From Ashinkailepas kermadecensis (lineage: Eukaryota; Arthropoda; Thecostraca; Neolepadidae): a stretch of DNA of 64,000 bases. Of this stretch, positions 12,239 to 22,289 are shown piece after piece. Location of the stretch: assembly GCA_034440615.1 (NCBI GenBank), contig JAOTOM010001520.1, positions 1 through 64,000 of the forward strand, read 5' to 3'. The stretch's first letter is position 1; every line of letters begins with the position of its first letter. Under the pieces are notes generated by a model. It did not search any database. It saw nothing but the letters and a program-made list of their open reading frames with translations, and was not told where the DNA came from. The position numbers were made by a program, and so were the translations under genes.

Positions 12239-12301
12239 ACAGCCTGCATGCGATGCGCCCCTAAACCACAATAACTAACTAACTAACTAACAGCCTGCAT
12301 G
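12239..12301 (+). mobile_element. 39-bp retroposed (TAAC)n tail with 12-bp target duplication and known empty site
   Basis: The insert at 12251-12289 ends 'gcgcccctaaaccacaa' plus (TAAC)n. It is bounded by ACAGCCTGCATG at 12239-12250 and 12290-12301. Copy B carries the uninterrupted site 'gattacagcctgcatgatt' at about 37639-37657. The insertion is thus defined to the base and is younger than the split of A from B. Confidence 0.9.
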
Positions 12302-13129
12302 ATTAGAGCTTCCCAGCTTCCATACCTTCTCAACGTCATTTACAAAACGGTACAGCACAGCGAAAACGATGGGCGTGACGGCGTGGAATTTGAAGGCTTG
12401 GAATATGTATGTACTGACATTGTTGCATTGTTGCATTGTCATTTATGCATTGGTGTTCAATGCTTGTTCTTGCCGTGAATTTATTCGCTGAGGATATATT
12501 TTAGCTCGTGTGACAGTTGCCTTGCAGCCAGCACCAAATGTTATAAAAATAAACAAATTCCTAAGATGACGCTAAAAAAACTAATGCAATCCACTTCTCG
12601 TTGTCACCTTTACGAAATTGTCGTCCTTGGACTGAGAAATGGTCGTTCAAGCTATGCTTATGACATCAAGCTGATGGGAATAAATAACAGTAATGATAAA
12701 TCTAGCTGTATTCAGTTAGACTTGGAGGACTTAAAAGTGGGTTGATCAATGGCAGATATCTGTAAGATATGCTTAGCACCAGCCTCGCCAGCTCGCTGCA
12801 ATCTAGAGGCCAGCGGGAAGATTCGAGAAAGCATTGAGACGATGGTTTGTTTTGGCGCTTATGCATTTATCGAAATATTACTTATTTATACCCTGGTATG
12901 GCCCAGTTTTCAGCCAAAATGATTAGTGCTATTGCGTTTTGAGTAAATGATGCACCATGCCAAGAACAAACAAAAAACCAATATGAAATCATGTTCCCCA
13001 TCCTCGAACCATAGTATAAGAGCCTAAAAACAATATGAGACCCTAACACAATGGAGGCCCCCTTTCGGGTAACAGGAGGCCCCCTTTCGACCTTGCCCCC
13101 CCTGGAAGAATTTCGTGGCGACGCCACTG

Positions 13130-13524
13130 CTTGTGATACGATGTGCATTGAAAGACATGGCTTACAATCGATTCTATCGAACTTTGAGAACGCCCCTGTG
13201 TCATTTCCCGCCTCCCTGAGTATGGGCTAGAGTACCGATCGCCTCCTGATGGAAGACATTATCACTGTATATAAACATCCTCTTGTGGGTGTATATCCAA
13301 TCGCACACATCGGGAGCCATTAACATTGGAAGGGCTCTTCAGCACACCACATTGCGAATTATCTGTCAAGTTCGGACAATTTTAGAGTTAGCGCAATGAT
13401 GCCGTATAGAAAATGATAGAGTAGGAAACATTAAAACTCCAAAATCACTCACACGCTCATTGACCCAACGCTATCTGTTATCCTCTTCCGGTATGTGGAT
13501 ATCCTCATCGGTGCATCAGTATCA
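13130..13524. other. No gene recognised, spacer between elements A and hAT-like element
   Basis: Short non-repetitive sequence between the right terminus of copy A (13129) and the left target duplication of the next element (13525). No gene is recognisable. Confidence 0.5.
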
Positions 13525-13549
13525 CTATCAAGCAGACTTGTGCTCGACT

Positions 13550-13740
13550 CAAATTTTTTGAATCGGCTCACATTTGACTCATAGATCTTGAGATCCGATT
13601 CAACTCATGATTCACAGCAGGTCAAAATTATTTGATTCGACTCAATTCAGACTCAGCTACAGAGATTCGATTCAACTCACGACTCAAACATAAATTTGAA
13701 TCGATTCAGATCCGACTCAATGGTATCAGACTCATAAGCC
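13550..13740. repeat. Left subterminal GATTCAACTC/GACTCA repeats
   Basis: At least eight diverged occurrences of 'gattcaactca' or 'gactca' occur in 190 bases just inside the left terminus of the hAT-like element. The right end (15843-16020) carries the mirrored set. Confidence 0.8.
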
Positions 13741-13768
13741 ATATGATTTTGTGTGCACTGCTCACACA

Positions 13769-13770
<2 letters not shown>

Positions 13771-13807
<37 letters not shown>

Positions 13808-13809
13808 TA

Positions 13810-13870
<61 letters not shown>
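13771..13870. repeat. (TA)n microsatellite
   Basis: About 100 bases of TA dinucleotides carry a few interruptions such as 'acatat' and 'ttttta'. The array directly abuts the left arm of a small inverted-repeat element at 13871. Confidence 0.95.
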
Positions 13871-13875
<5 letters not shown>

Positions 13876-14060
13876 GTGAGGTGAAAACAAAGTTATAGCA
13901 AAAATAATTTATTTGACAGACAGTTTGATGTCAACTCATCTTCATCTGTCTAATTAAAGAAGGGAATCAGTATTTATTCACACTAACGAAGATGCTCCAA
14001 CATCGAAACATCTGTTGGATATATTATTTTTGCTATAACTTTGTTTTCACCTCACATTAT
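13871..14060. mobile_element. 190-bp MITE-like hairpin element nested in the hAT-like element
   Basis: A 40-base arm starting ATAATGTGAGGTGAAAAC (13871-13910) is repeated as its reverse complement at 14021-14060 with about two mismatches. The spacer is 110 bases. It has the form of a miniature inverted-repeat element that entered the TA-rich stretch of the larger transposon. No clear non-TA target duplication is visible, because the left flank is a (TA)n tract. Confidence 0.75.
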
Positions 14061-15842
14061 TTATCATTTGTCATGCACTGTAATGGTTGATATATAGGAT
14101 AAATATACAGATAAATGAACGTGCATGTGCATAAAGTAATTGACTCAAACAGATTAACGAGATGAATGGTTGTCAATGCATATGCAAAGCAATGAGTGCA
14201 TAATACTTCAATCCACATCAGCATGATGCACACACAACCTGAATCACATACCTGACACACATCACCTAACTGCAACATGGCACCCAGGTTCTGCACTGCA
14301 ATAGGTATCTGCACAGAATATGATTGCGTTGGTCTGTTGGCCCCACGAAGTTTGTTTGGTAGCAGGCTTGAAGGTTTCCCTTCACCATTAAAGGTAAAAT
14401 TGGGTTTATACCCAATTTTACCGACTTTTTCTACGCTATCTTGCATATTTTATGGCAATATAGGGTACTTTGACGTATTCTAACTGAAAGACCTATTCTT
14501 TAGCTTCATCAAAGGGTATCCTAAATGACCCAGTAATAATCGTCCTGCCCAACAATGTGCCATTTCCGGCAGGCTCACCGTCAAGTGCCTCCAAAATAAA
14601 GGGCTTGTTCCTGATATCGGTAGGCTCCCTCTACCATCCATTTTACATGTTCAAGTTGTCACCCTCGTTCAAGAGCGGAAGAAAGGACAGTCAAGGGGGC
14701 GCTAAGTGCTCCATAGCTTCTTCTCCCTATTGGCAGGAGAGTTTCAGTTGAGTTGCAAGTTTCAGGAGGGCATTCCTGGATCACAATGGTGTTGTACATA
14801 AATGTTCAATTATGCATGTATCATTAACAATCCATGCAAGATTCACCAAGGAAGAATGCATCATGCCCTGGGTCTAGCTGGCCTGGAAAAACTGTTTTCA
14901 ACAACTGCTGTATGTCAATGTAGGTAGGTAGGTAAATGTTTGGAAAAATAGGCTGATCCTAGATTTTGGGGATCCTGAACATTATCGTTTCCAGAAAGTT
15001 ATTTGTTGTTTTTTTCATCTGGAAGTTGAAGTTCCTAAGTTATTAACTTTTGACAACGAACTGCTGTGATCAAGGAAAAGTGCTCAAACTTCACTGAAAT
15101 GGGTGCAAGTTGAGTTATCATGCATAAGGTTTGAATACAAATATTCTCCATACTGGATGACTACAAAATATTCCTCTCCAAACGCCGGATTGCAATGCAC
15201 AAATCCGACCTTGTCTATGCATGAGAATAAAATATGTCGGAACAAATGCTCACTGGAAAGAATGGGAAAAGATTATAACTCACCTGGTGAGCGGAATACA
15301 AATATATTTGCTAGGAAGCAAATTAAAGTGACCATTGCGTATGATTTGAGAAAAGTTCTGCAACCAAATTTCTACCATATTTTTTTTTTAACTTCGAATG
15401 ACGTCATGCGGGCTTGAAGGAAAATTTTGATCTACCTTCTTGTAAAGGTAACTTGGGTTTGTTATTTGTCACACAAACCGACGCAATTTATTCAGTGCAA
15501 ATGCCTGTTCCAAAAAAAATGTACATGGTCGTTTCAGTTCCCTATTATTTTTCACAATCGCATCCCATTTCTGTGTTGTGTTTCTGGCACTAGAATTGAC
15601 TCATGCATGATACTGATTGTGAATACCAAGCTTAGCATTAATACTTTTTTTTTCTAGTTATTGTTATCCGTTTTTGGTGAATAACTTAAGTACACCTCAT
15701 TCTTTACTCACTGGCAGCTGATAGGTTGACAATTGTAATGTTAAGCATTAATAATTATACTGTGTTTTTACTCCCTACCTTGTGTCATGGCATACTATTT
15801 ACAAAGATACATGCTTTATATCATTTGTTCATAACTTGCATT
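14061..15842. other. Interior of hAT-like element, no gene recognised
   Basis: This 1.8 kb contains several reading frames of 60-130 codons on both strands. None carries a zinc-finger BED domain or hAT dimerisation domain that I can recognise. The interior may be captured host DNA or a fully decayed transposase region. Confidence 0.5.
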
Positions 15843-16048
15843 TGAGTCGCAAGACTCAAATGACTCATTGTGATTCAAATGATTGACTCGTGATTCAACT
15901 CATTTAAAAAAGAAAGATGTGATTCAACTCGCGACTCAAGATATGTTTTTGAGAAAAGAATCGATTCAACTCACGACTCATCCAAAAACGATTGATTCAT
16001 GAGTCGATTCTCGATTCAACTCGAGTCGAGCACAAGTCTGCTATCAAG

Positions 16049-16454
16049 CCACGAGCCATACATGCAACTGAGAAGCAGTTCTTTTCTATGATGACGTTTC
16101 AGGAAGGTTGCGATCTGCAACTAAGTGTTCGCTGCTAACTTTAGCAAAATTGGAATGCGGAATATCCGCGTTGCACAAGGTCATTTTACGAACAGCTCAA
16201 TGTTTGCTTAACTCGTATGGTGTGATTTGACAGTCGGTTTGTTTATAGAGTCATGCAGTTACTGGCAGGAAGCAGAATACACTAGCATTCTTACAGAGCC
16301 ACCAGCTGAATCCAGCTGAAGCGCGGTTGAAGCATGTGCGTCATCACCTGCTATACATTAATGTATGCTATATGCACTCGCGGATCTAGCCCACCGGTTT
16401 GGGGGGGGGGCCAACTTTCGGTTTTCGGCGTCAGCCCCTCCCCTCCCCCTCCCC
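16049..16454. other. No gene recognised
   Basis: Short spacer with a G run at about 16401-16410. No gene is recognisable. It ends at the start of a CAGTGGCGTACC-type fragment. Confidence 0.5.
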
Positions 16455-16590
16455 CAGTGGCGTACCTAGGAATTACATCAGGGGAGGAGTCGAACGGATT
16501 TGGAGGGTGCCCCTTCTCCCGCTATTTTTGGTTAAAAGCACCGGATTTCGACCACTATTTGGCAAAGGGGCCCATCTGAAGAAAAAAATA
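16455..16590 (+). repeat. Terminal fragment of the CAGTGGC family (as in element C)
   Basis: The segment starts CAGTGGCGTACCTAGG and continues 'aacggatttggagg', 'caccggatttcgaccac', 'ggcaaagggg..catct'. The same series starts element C at 60264 ('cagtggcttaccttggg', 'aacggatttggag', 'cccggatttcgatcacc'). It is a detached left end of that family. Confidence 0.7.
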
Positions 16591-16732
16591 ATAATTCATA
16601 ACATAGTTTCCTGTGTAGGGGCCCCAGCCTACCTCCACCGTTTCTATGTTACCGGATTTTGTTCTTGCTTACCAAAACGTTCACGTTCTCGTTCAACGTC
16701 TTGTACCACGTCAACGTTCATGCACGTGTATA

Positions 16733-17021
16733 CACTGGCGGATCCGATTTTGTCAACTCTTGCTGTAAGCAGGACTTAGAGCATGGAACCCTCGATGTGT
16801 GTTAGAATCTACTATGCTACCACACTGGCTTCGAAACAATTTTTTATTTACTTAAAATTGGAGATTCTTTCATCCAGACGCTACTTTTTAACCTCGGCAA
16901 AGGTTACTGCATTTTAATTTAGTTGACTTCTGTTGGTTTCGGGGGCCAAAAGGCACCATGGTCCCCTTTAAGCGCTTCTGGGGGGCATGGCCGGAATGGC
17001 CCCTCCGTGGATCCGCCAGTG
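16733..17021. mobile_element. 289-bp MITE with CACTGGCGGATCC termini
   Basis: The left end CACTGGCGGATCC (16733) and right end GGATCCGCCAGTG (to 17021) are perfect inverted repeats of 13 bp. The interior includes 'cttgctgtaagcaggac' and 'cgggggccaaaaggcacc'. A second copy lies 240 bp downstream. There is no coding capacity. The flanks ('gtgtata' left, 'taaatac' right) do not give a clear target duplication beyond TA. Confidence 0.85.
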
Positions 17022-17261
17022 TAAATACATACCTCCTGTTGCTATTCTTCTTGAAAAATCAGTCAATGTAGCCTGTCTGTTCATCTTAGCAACCCCAACA
17101 CCAAAATACGAAACATGCTGCTCAACTGGGCTCAACTGGCCACTCGCACAAAACATCCTGTTCAAATTCCGCGTTCGAAATCTGGCTCACTGGGTCCGCT
17201 TGCCCGTTACTGGCTAAACAAACTTCATGAACCTATCTGACGAAGGAATAATGAAACTGCT
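17022..17261. other. Spacer between two MITE copies
   Basis: 240 bases of unrecognised sequence. The 76-codon frame crossing it begins inside the first MITE and is not credible. Confidence 0.5.
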
Positions 17262-17535
17262 GATTTCGTCATCTCTTGCTGTAAGCAGAACTTCAACAGC
17301 ATAGAACCCTCGATATGTCAGAATCTACTATGCTACCATATTGTGCTTCCCAAAAATTATAAAAAAATACCTGTAAATTTGAGATTATTTCACCGGAACG
17401 CTATTTTTTAACCTCAGCAAAGATTACTGCATTTTAATTCAGTTTACTTTCGTTGGTTTGGGGGCCAAAAGATACTGGGGGCCCTTTGAATCGCTTGGGG
17501 GGCATGGCCGGAATGGCCCCCTGGATCCGCCAGTG
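17262..17535. mobile_element. Second copy of the CACTGGCGGATCC MITE, left end lost
   Basis: The sequence is colinear with the 16745-17021 interior ('cttgctgtaagcagaac', 'gaaccctcgatatg', 'gggggccaaaagatac') and ends GGATCCGCCAGTG at 17535. The left 11-12 bases, including the left terminal repeat, are absent. It is a truncated member in the same orientation as the first. Confidence 0.8.
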
Positions 17536-17568
17536 GCTATATTCATGCATATAGATAACATATGTGTA

Positions 17569-18055
<487 letters not shown>

Positions 18056-18252
18056 TACATCACATATATGTCATGTCTCAAAATCATGCTATAGTTCACT
18101 TAGAAAAACATCAAGCCTAACAACTATATTTTCTCCTTTTCGGATAGATTACATACATCACATAAATGTCATGTCTCAAAATCATGCTATAGTTCATTAA
18201 GAAACACTTCAAGCCTAACAACTATATTTTCTCTTTTTTTTAGATAGATTAG
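18056..18252 (+). repeat. Two-copy tandem duplication, ~100-bp period
   Basis: Copy one (18056-18155) and copy two (18156-18252) share 'tgtcatgtctcaaaatcatg', 'ctatagttca' and 'caagcctaacaactatattt' in order, with few differences. The duplication is recent relative to most repeats here. Confidence 0.85.
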
Positions 18253-18519
18253 TTTCACTACTTGCTTATGGCCTTCTAGGTACATAGTACTTGGCGGTTA
18301 ACAATGAATGCCATTGCGAACGTGTATTTGCTTGAGACCGCGCATCATTTTGATCCCACATTGACCACATTTTGATCCAAACATGTGACAGACATTTTGG
18401 GATCAAAGCCATCTTCCTACACACAAACTCTCGGTTTCTTCATGCATCTGTACAACAGCTGGGAGAAAGCATTCACAGCACTGCTGCAAGATTATCGACA
18501 AAGTCCTTTTTTAAGTAGG

Positions 18520-19068
18520 GCTCGCATTCTAGTACAGCACAAACAAGACTGTATACACTCTGGAAAAAGCACTTCATGGTTTGCAAGCTCTGAAGAAGAA
18601 TGCGTCTTGCAAAACGGAAACATAGATGGGAAAATGAGTTTAAGAACATATTTTGGGAACTCTTTGACGTTGCGCATGCCAATGCCCTAAAAATGATTAC
18701 GATGGAAGAAGATCCTGCTTGCCCATGGAGAGAAAGGTTGCAGGCAATCAATGTTATCGATCGATGAACTCTGAAGAAGAAGGAGAAGGAGCATAAGGAA
18801 AAATTGGACACAGAGAAAAAGCGACGGTTAAATGCTAAAGAAAAGACGAAAGGGCTGCAAGCCATTGCAACACTTGAAAGAAGCAGTAGCAGTAGCACAC
18901 AAATATCGACTGCGGACGAGGGCGTGAAGGTCCTGAAGGACGACGCTGAAGAAGACTAGCCGATTGCGAGACTTAGCTTCGCAACTTCACCTCTTCCGAA
19001 ACGTTCCCGGAAAGACGGTCTCACGCCCAACCTCGCAGCCACTTTGAACCGGCATAAAGTGTCAGATC
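18520..19068 (+). pseudogene. N-terminal part of a decayed uncharacterised animal repetitive protein
   Basis: Reading across frames gives a segment with 'ELFDVAHANALKMIT' (about 18655-18700). A Lys/Glu-rich coiled-coil-like stretch (about 18770-18870) follows, then a Ser run, then 'NLAATLNRHKVSDRATM' (19030-19080). I recall the order 'LFD.AHA.AL.MIT', Lys/Glu-rich linker, 'L...L.R.KVSDR' and then 'LALNRSSIR' as the front half of a high-copy uncharacterised protein family seen in ticks, other arthropods and cnidarians. The second half lies at 19832-20640 in the same orientation. Frameshifts and stops break the frame upstream of the coiled coil. No function is established. The high copy number in genomes suggests a mobile-element origin, which is an inference. 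Confidence 0.6.
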
Positions 19069-19450
19069 GAGCTACCATGATGATTGTTGGAGAAGCAGCC
19101 CGCAGATCGAGCTACCGTGAAGATTGCTGGAGAAACAGCACGCAGTGTCAAATCGGGCTACCATGAGGATTGTTGGAGAAGCAACACGCAGTGTCAGATC
19201 GAGCTACCATGAGGATTGTTGGAGAATCAGCACGCAGATCATACTACCATGATGATCGTTGGAGAAGCTGCACGCAGTGTCAGATCGAGCTACCATGATG
19301 GTGGTTGGAGAAATAGCACGCAGTGTCAGATTGAGCTACCATGATGATTGTTTGAGAAACAGCACGCATATCGAGATACCATGATAGTTGTTGGAGAAAC
19401 GACACGCAGATCGAGCTACCATGAGGATTGTTGGAGAAACAGCACGCAGC
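19069..19450 (+). repeat. Minisatellite expanded inside the coding region of the decayed gene
   Basis: Eight to nine units of about 36-48 bp read 'cagatcgagctaccatgatgattgttggagaaacagcacg'. About half carry the extra 'cagtgt' spacer. The first unit is in frame with the preceding gene segment and encodes the 'SDRATMMIVGEAAR' stretch that joins the two halves of the protein family. The array therefore arose by tandem growth of the gene's own sequence. Confidence 0.8.
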
Positions 19451-19451
19451 A

Positions 19452-19830
19452 TGGGTGGATAAGGTTGAAAATTATTGTTGGCGCCCAATGTATTGAGGAA
19501 ATGAATGATGCCAACTTGGTTGGTGGGGCCGGGTCCATAGGGTCCCATACAAAGAGAGCAAGAATTTGATGGGGCTACGGCAAAGATGGTGGGGCCCAGG
19601 CCCACCAAAAGTATAAGAAACTCCATCCCGGGTACGCAGCCTAGCCAGAGGAACAGTCCAGGGGTGGTGCCCGCCCCCACCCTTAGCAACCAATAATACA
19701 CCTGATGAAACAAGGAATTTTGATATTTTCGGCACCGAAAGCCAGAAATATTCGGCGCGCTTCGCGAGCCAAAAGTGCTCTTTATTTCATAGCTTTTATT
19801 CACACGGCCCCCGTAAAAAAGAATCCTGGC
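19452..19830. mobile_element. Unclassified insertion between gene halves, includes interspersed-family block
   Basis: This segment separates the minisatellite from the second half of the decayed gene and has no counterpart in the protein family. Its left part (19490-19560: 'gcgcccaatgtattgagg', 'aacttggttggtggggcc', 'gggtcccata') belongs to the interspersed repeat also seen at 31346 and 48646. Exact ends and any target duplication are not resolved. Confidence 0.5.
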
Positions 19831-19831
19831 T

Positions 19832-20407
19832 GTGACACTGAGCATAGGTTATGATATCCATTCACTGGCACTGAACCGATCAAGCATCCGCAAACAACGA
19901 CAACAACATCGGAGTACTACCACCACCAACATGCTGGAAAACTTCAATCGAGACGAAACCATAATTGTCAACTGGGATAGGAAACTATTGTCTGATCTCA
20001 CAATGACCCATAATGTTGATCTACCCATCCTTGTGTCCAGTGATGGAGGCTCATATCTTCTTGGCATCCAAAAGCTTCCGTCGGGGACTGGTGACGCAGA
20101 GGCTCGCGCTGTTGTGGACGCCTTAAAGCAGTGGCACATCGAAGACAAGGTGCAAGGGAGGTGCTTTGACACAACCGGCTCTAAGCAGGTCGCCACAAAG
20201 GAGCGTGTGTAGCCCTGGAGCGGTTGCTCGATCGCGATCTCTTGCACCTTGGTTGCCGTCATCACATTCTGGAGCTTTTGGCTGGCGCTGTGTTCAGCGA
20301 CGTAATGGGCACATCATAGTCTCCAGCCAGCCTTCTCTTCAATCGCTTCAAAGGACTATGAAGTATGACCTTGAATGACTTTGAACTGAGAACAGGATGA
20401 CTTAAAA

Positions 20408-20445
<38 letters not shown>

Positions 20446-20640
20446 AAAGATCAGGATGACTTTGAAGACTCAGCGACTGACGAATATGCAGCATGAGCTG
20501 TCGACGACATAAAATTGTCTATATTAGAGCTTTTGGAGTCGGCACCAAAGCAAGATCAGCCCAGAGAAAACTACAGAGAGCTGTCGGAGCCGACCATGTT
20601 GTTTCTGGAATCTGGTGAGATCCCAGAGAAATACACCACG
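19832..20640 (+). pseudogene. C-terminal part of the same decayed uncharacterised protein
   Basis: The frame from 19832 gives 'LALNRSSIRKQR', 'VNWDRKLLSDL', 'LPILVSSDGG', 'KLPSGTGDAEARAVVDALK' and 'GRCFDTTGS'. A frameshift near 20205 moves the match to 'ACVALERLLDRDLLHLGCRH', then 'HILELLAGAVFSDVMGTS' and 'LLFNRFKGL'. A stop, an A-rich interruption (20401-20449) and 'DIKLSILELLESAPKQ' with 'NYRELSEPTMLFL' (20510-20615) follow. These blocks occur in this order in the family whose front half is at 18520. The D-TT-S and CRHH blocks might be remnants of a nuclease or transposase core, but I cannot assign the fold. At least one frameshift and two stops make it non-functional. Confidence 0.65.
20401..20450. 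repeat. A-rich tract inside the decayed gene
   Basis: About 45 adenines with a few G and T separate two near-identical gene phrases, 'gaatgactttgaac' before and 'ggatgactttgaag' after. The flanking phrase appears on both sides ('aggatgact' at 20394 and 20453). The tract may therefore mark a small retroposed poly(A) insertion with target duplication. Confidence 0.55.
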
Positions 20641-22160
20641 TAATAGCACACACGGTGCACAACTGTTCGGATGGCATTATTAAATAGTTCAAGTGTGATG
20701 CATGATCGTGTGTGCACACCCAGGACAGGTTCTTGTTGTCGGATTATGATTTCTTCGAGAACCCTGAGGCGTCGCTTGTTCGATGTTGCTCTTATAATAA
20801 CGGTGTCGTGTGTCAGATCTGTTCTTGCTAGTCGATGTTGGAGTTTTTGTAGCATGTGCTGCGATGGCACTCCATCCTGCAGGCGCGTCGTAAGACGGTG
20901 AGACATGGTAGTTGCCGTTATACCAATGTAACATACGCGGCGTATAGTCTACAATCTTCTTGAGGGCATGCTACTGTGCAGAGTACGTTGAAGCTGATCG
21001 TTGCTGCTAACTGATTTGTTTTTCATCATTAGGCTGCCGATGTTCTTGTTCTTGTAGTAGATGCAGAGTTGTAGTTCGTCAGACTTTTCGATTGGTTTGA
21101 CGTTTTGTTTTACGATGTGCTGGATGATGCGCTCGTCAACTTTGTATGTTGTCTACATTTGGTTGCGGTAAAGCAGCACCACTCTGTATGTTTCTTTTTT
21201 GAGAGGTGATTGCTGGGTTTTGTTGACATCAGTACTTATCACGCTATCAATTATGGCATTGCTGAAACTTAGTTGACCAGTATTTGTTTTGATCGTAGCA
21301 ATTCGGCGTGAGCGGACTGCCAGTCTGAGCAGTGATTGAGAGCCCGTCTCACGAATACTCTGACGACATTTAAGGTCAGCACATCCGCTATTGCATTCAG
21401 GCATTGGCCTACATTAGTTTTCATCCGATGCACTGCTGTCTTAACGGTTTCGCCTGTGCAATTGATGTCGATATCCAGAAAGCTAACTCTGTTGAAGTTG
21501 CTGACTTCGATGGTCAAGTTCAGTACGGACTCTGACTTCAGTGCGTTTTGGAGATGACAAAGGTGTGGTTTGTTTGTCACGTCGACAAAAATATCGTTGA
21601 AATAACGACAGCGGATGGTGGGCTCCAGGCTGGGGTGGTTTTCTAAGACGTTGTTTCCAGGTGGCACAGATCACGTATATCACGTATATCAAATAGGCAC
21701 CCCAAGGATAGCTCATGGTCACTCCTTCAACTTGTCGGTCAAGCTGCCATCAGGTCCACGAAATCGTGCTCGAAATGGTACACATGTGGAGAAGTTTTCC
21801 CAGGATTAGTCTTGTGGTCTTGAGGTGAAGCAGGTGTGATGTTGGTACACGGAGTCCAGAATCAGTGACATTGTTTGTTCAGCAGATACGGTGATGAATA
21901 GATGTTTTCACACCTAGCGAGGCCAGGAGTTCTGTTGGTGGGCTGGTTTTGATAATATCAAGGAACTCGTCTGTCGACTTCAGCCTGTACTGTCCTGGCG
22001 TGTAAGACGTTATGAGTTTGCTTAAAACTTTTTGCTAGCTGATATGTTTGCGTCGGTATTTAGACAAAGACGTACATTCCGACCATCTGCAATAGACTCG
22101 TGACTATTACAGCCTATTGTCGAGTTTTAAAACAAAGGTCATAAGTAAATAAGGGTTGCC
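20641..22160 (-). pseudogene. Penelope-like retroelement: reverse transcriptase and GIY-YIG endonuclease remnants
   Basis: Read on the minus strand, about 21723-21600 gives a frameshifted 'GVTM.S.PWG' block, where the family has G-x-x-M-G-S-P-x, then 'HLENNVLENHPSLEP' and 'RCRYFNDIFVDV' (RT palm motif). 'VSFLDIDIN' and 'TAVHRMKTNVGQCLNA' (21480-21400) follow. Downstream (20945-20660) come 'RRVCYIGITATTMSHRLT', 'HDTVIIRATSNKRRLR' and 'VLEEIIIRQQEPVLG', the arrangement of the GIY-YIG nuclease that ends Penelope-like elements. In the RT palm the usual Y-x-D-D is F-N-D: the first catalytic aspartate is Asn. With the frameshifts this marks a dead copy. Ends are not resolved. The 3' side abuts the decayed gene at about 20640. 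Confidence 0.75.
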
Positions 22161-22189
22161 ACAGGCACACATGTAAACATATAACAATT

Positions 22190-22285
22190 GTCGAATCTTC
22201 AGTCGCTTCAAAGGACTATAAGGGATATTGATCTGAATGACTTTGAAGACTTAGCGATATATGTGATAAAATGGACGGAGTAGTC
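22190..22285 (+). repeat. Second copy of the 3' coding fragment of the decayed gene
   Basis: The sequence 'cgcttcaaaggactat' and 'tgaatgactttgaagact' (22203-22252) repeats 20342-20390 plus 20455-20480, but without the poly(A) interruption. It lies inside the Penelope-like region, between its downstream RT part and its N-terminal block. This implies a duplication or two separate insertions into copies of the same gene. Confidence 0.65.
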
Positions 22286-22289
22286 GTCA

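Larger units (their letters stand above)
6721..13129 (+). mobile_element. Mosaic non-autonomous element, copy A (left end not found)
   Basis: This long non-coding unit runs in the same order as 33376-43267: a GGAGGCCCC-rich array, a body of 'ggggccc...aaaatcgcg' phrases (about 8940-10500), a conserved core (10720-10980), a block starting 'gtgtaatttcagcag' (11786), a 'gcctgcatgattagagc' block, and a right terminus GTGGCGACGCCACTG ending at 13129. The right terminus matches that of copy B base for base over at least 30 bases. The left terminus is missing or unrecognisable, so no target duplication could be paired. No transposase is encoded. The long frames are by-products of the repeats. Confidence 0.75.
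13525..16048. mobile_element. hAT-like non-autonomous DNA transposon
   Basis: The element spans 13533-16040 (2508 bp). Its terminal inverted repeat is CAGACTTGTGCTCGACTC, matched as GAGTCGAGCACAAGTCTG at the right end. It is flanked by perfect 8-bp direct repeats CTATCAAG at 13525-13532 and 16041-16048. An 8-bp duplication with CA..TG termini is typical of the hAT superfamily. Both subterminal regions (13550-13740 and 15843-16020) are packed with 'gattcaactc' and 'gactca' repeats, like the subterminal transposase-binding repeats known in hAT elements. No hAT transposase motif is seen inside, so movement would depend on a transposase from elsewhere. Confidence 0.85.

Noticed and set aside
13525..16048. 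Presence of a hAT transposase gene inside the element
   Set aside because: None of the interior frames shows a BED zinc finger, RNase H-like catalytic block or dimerisation domain that I can recognise.
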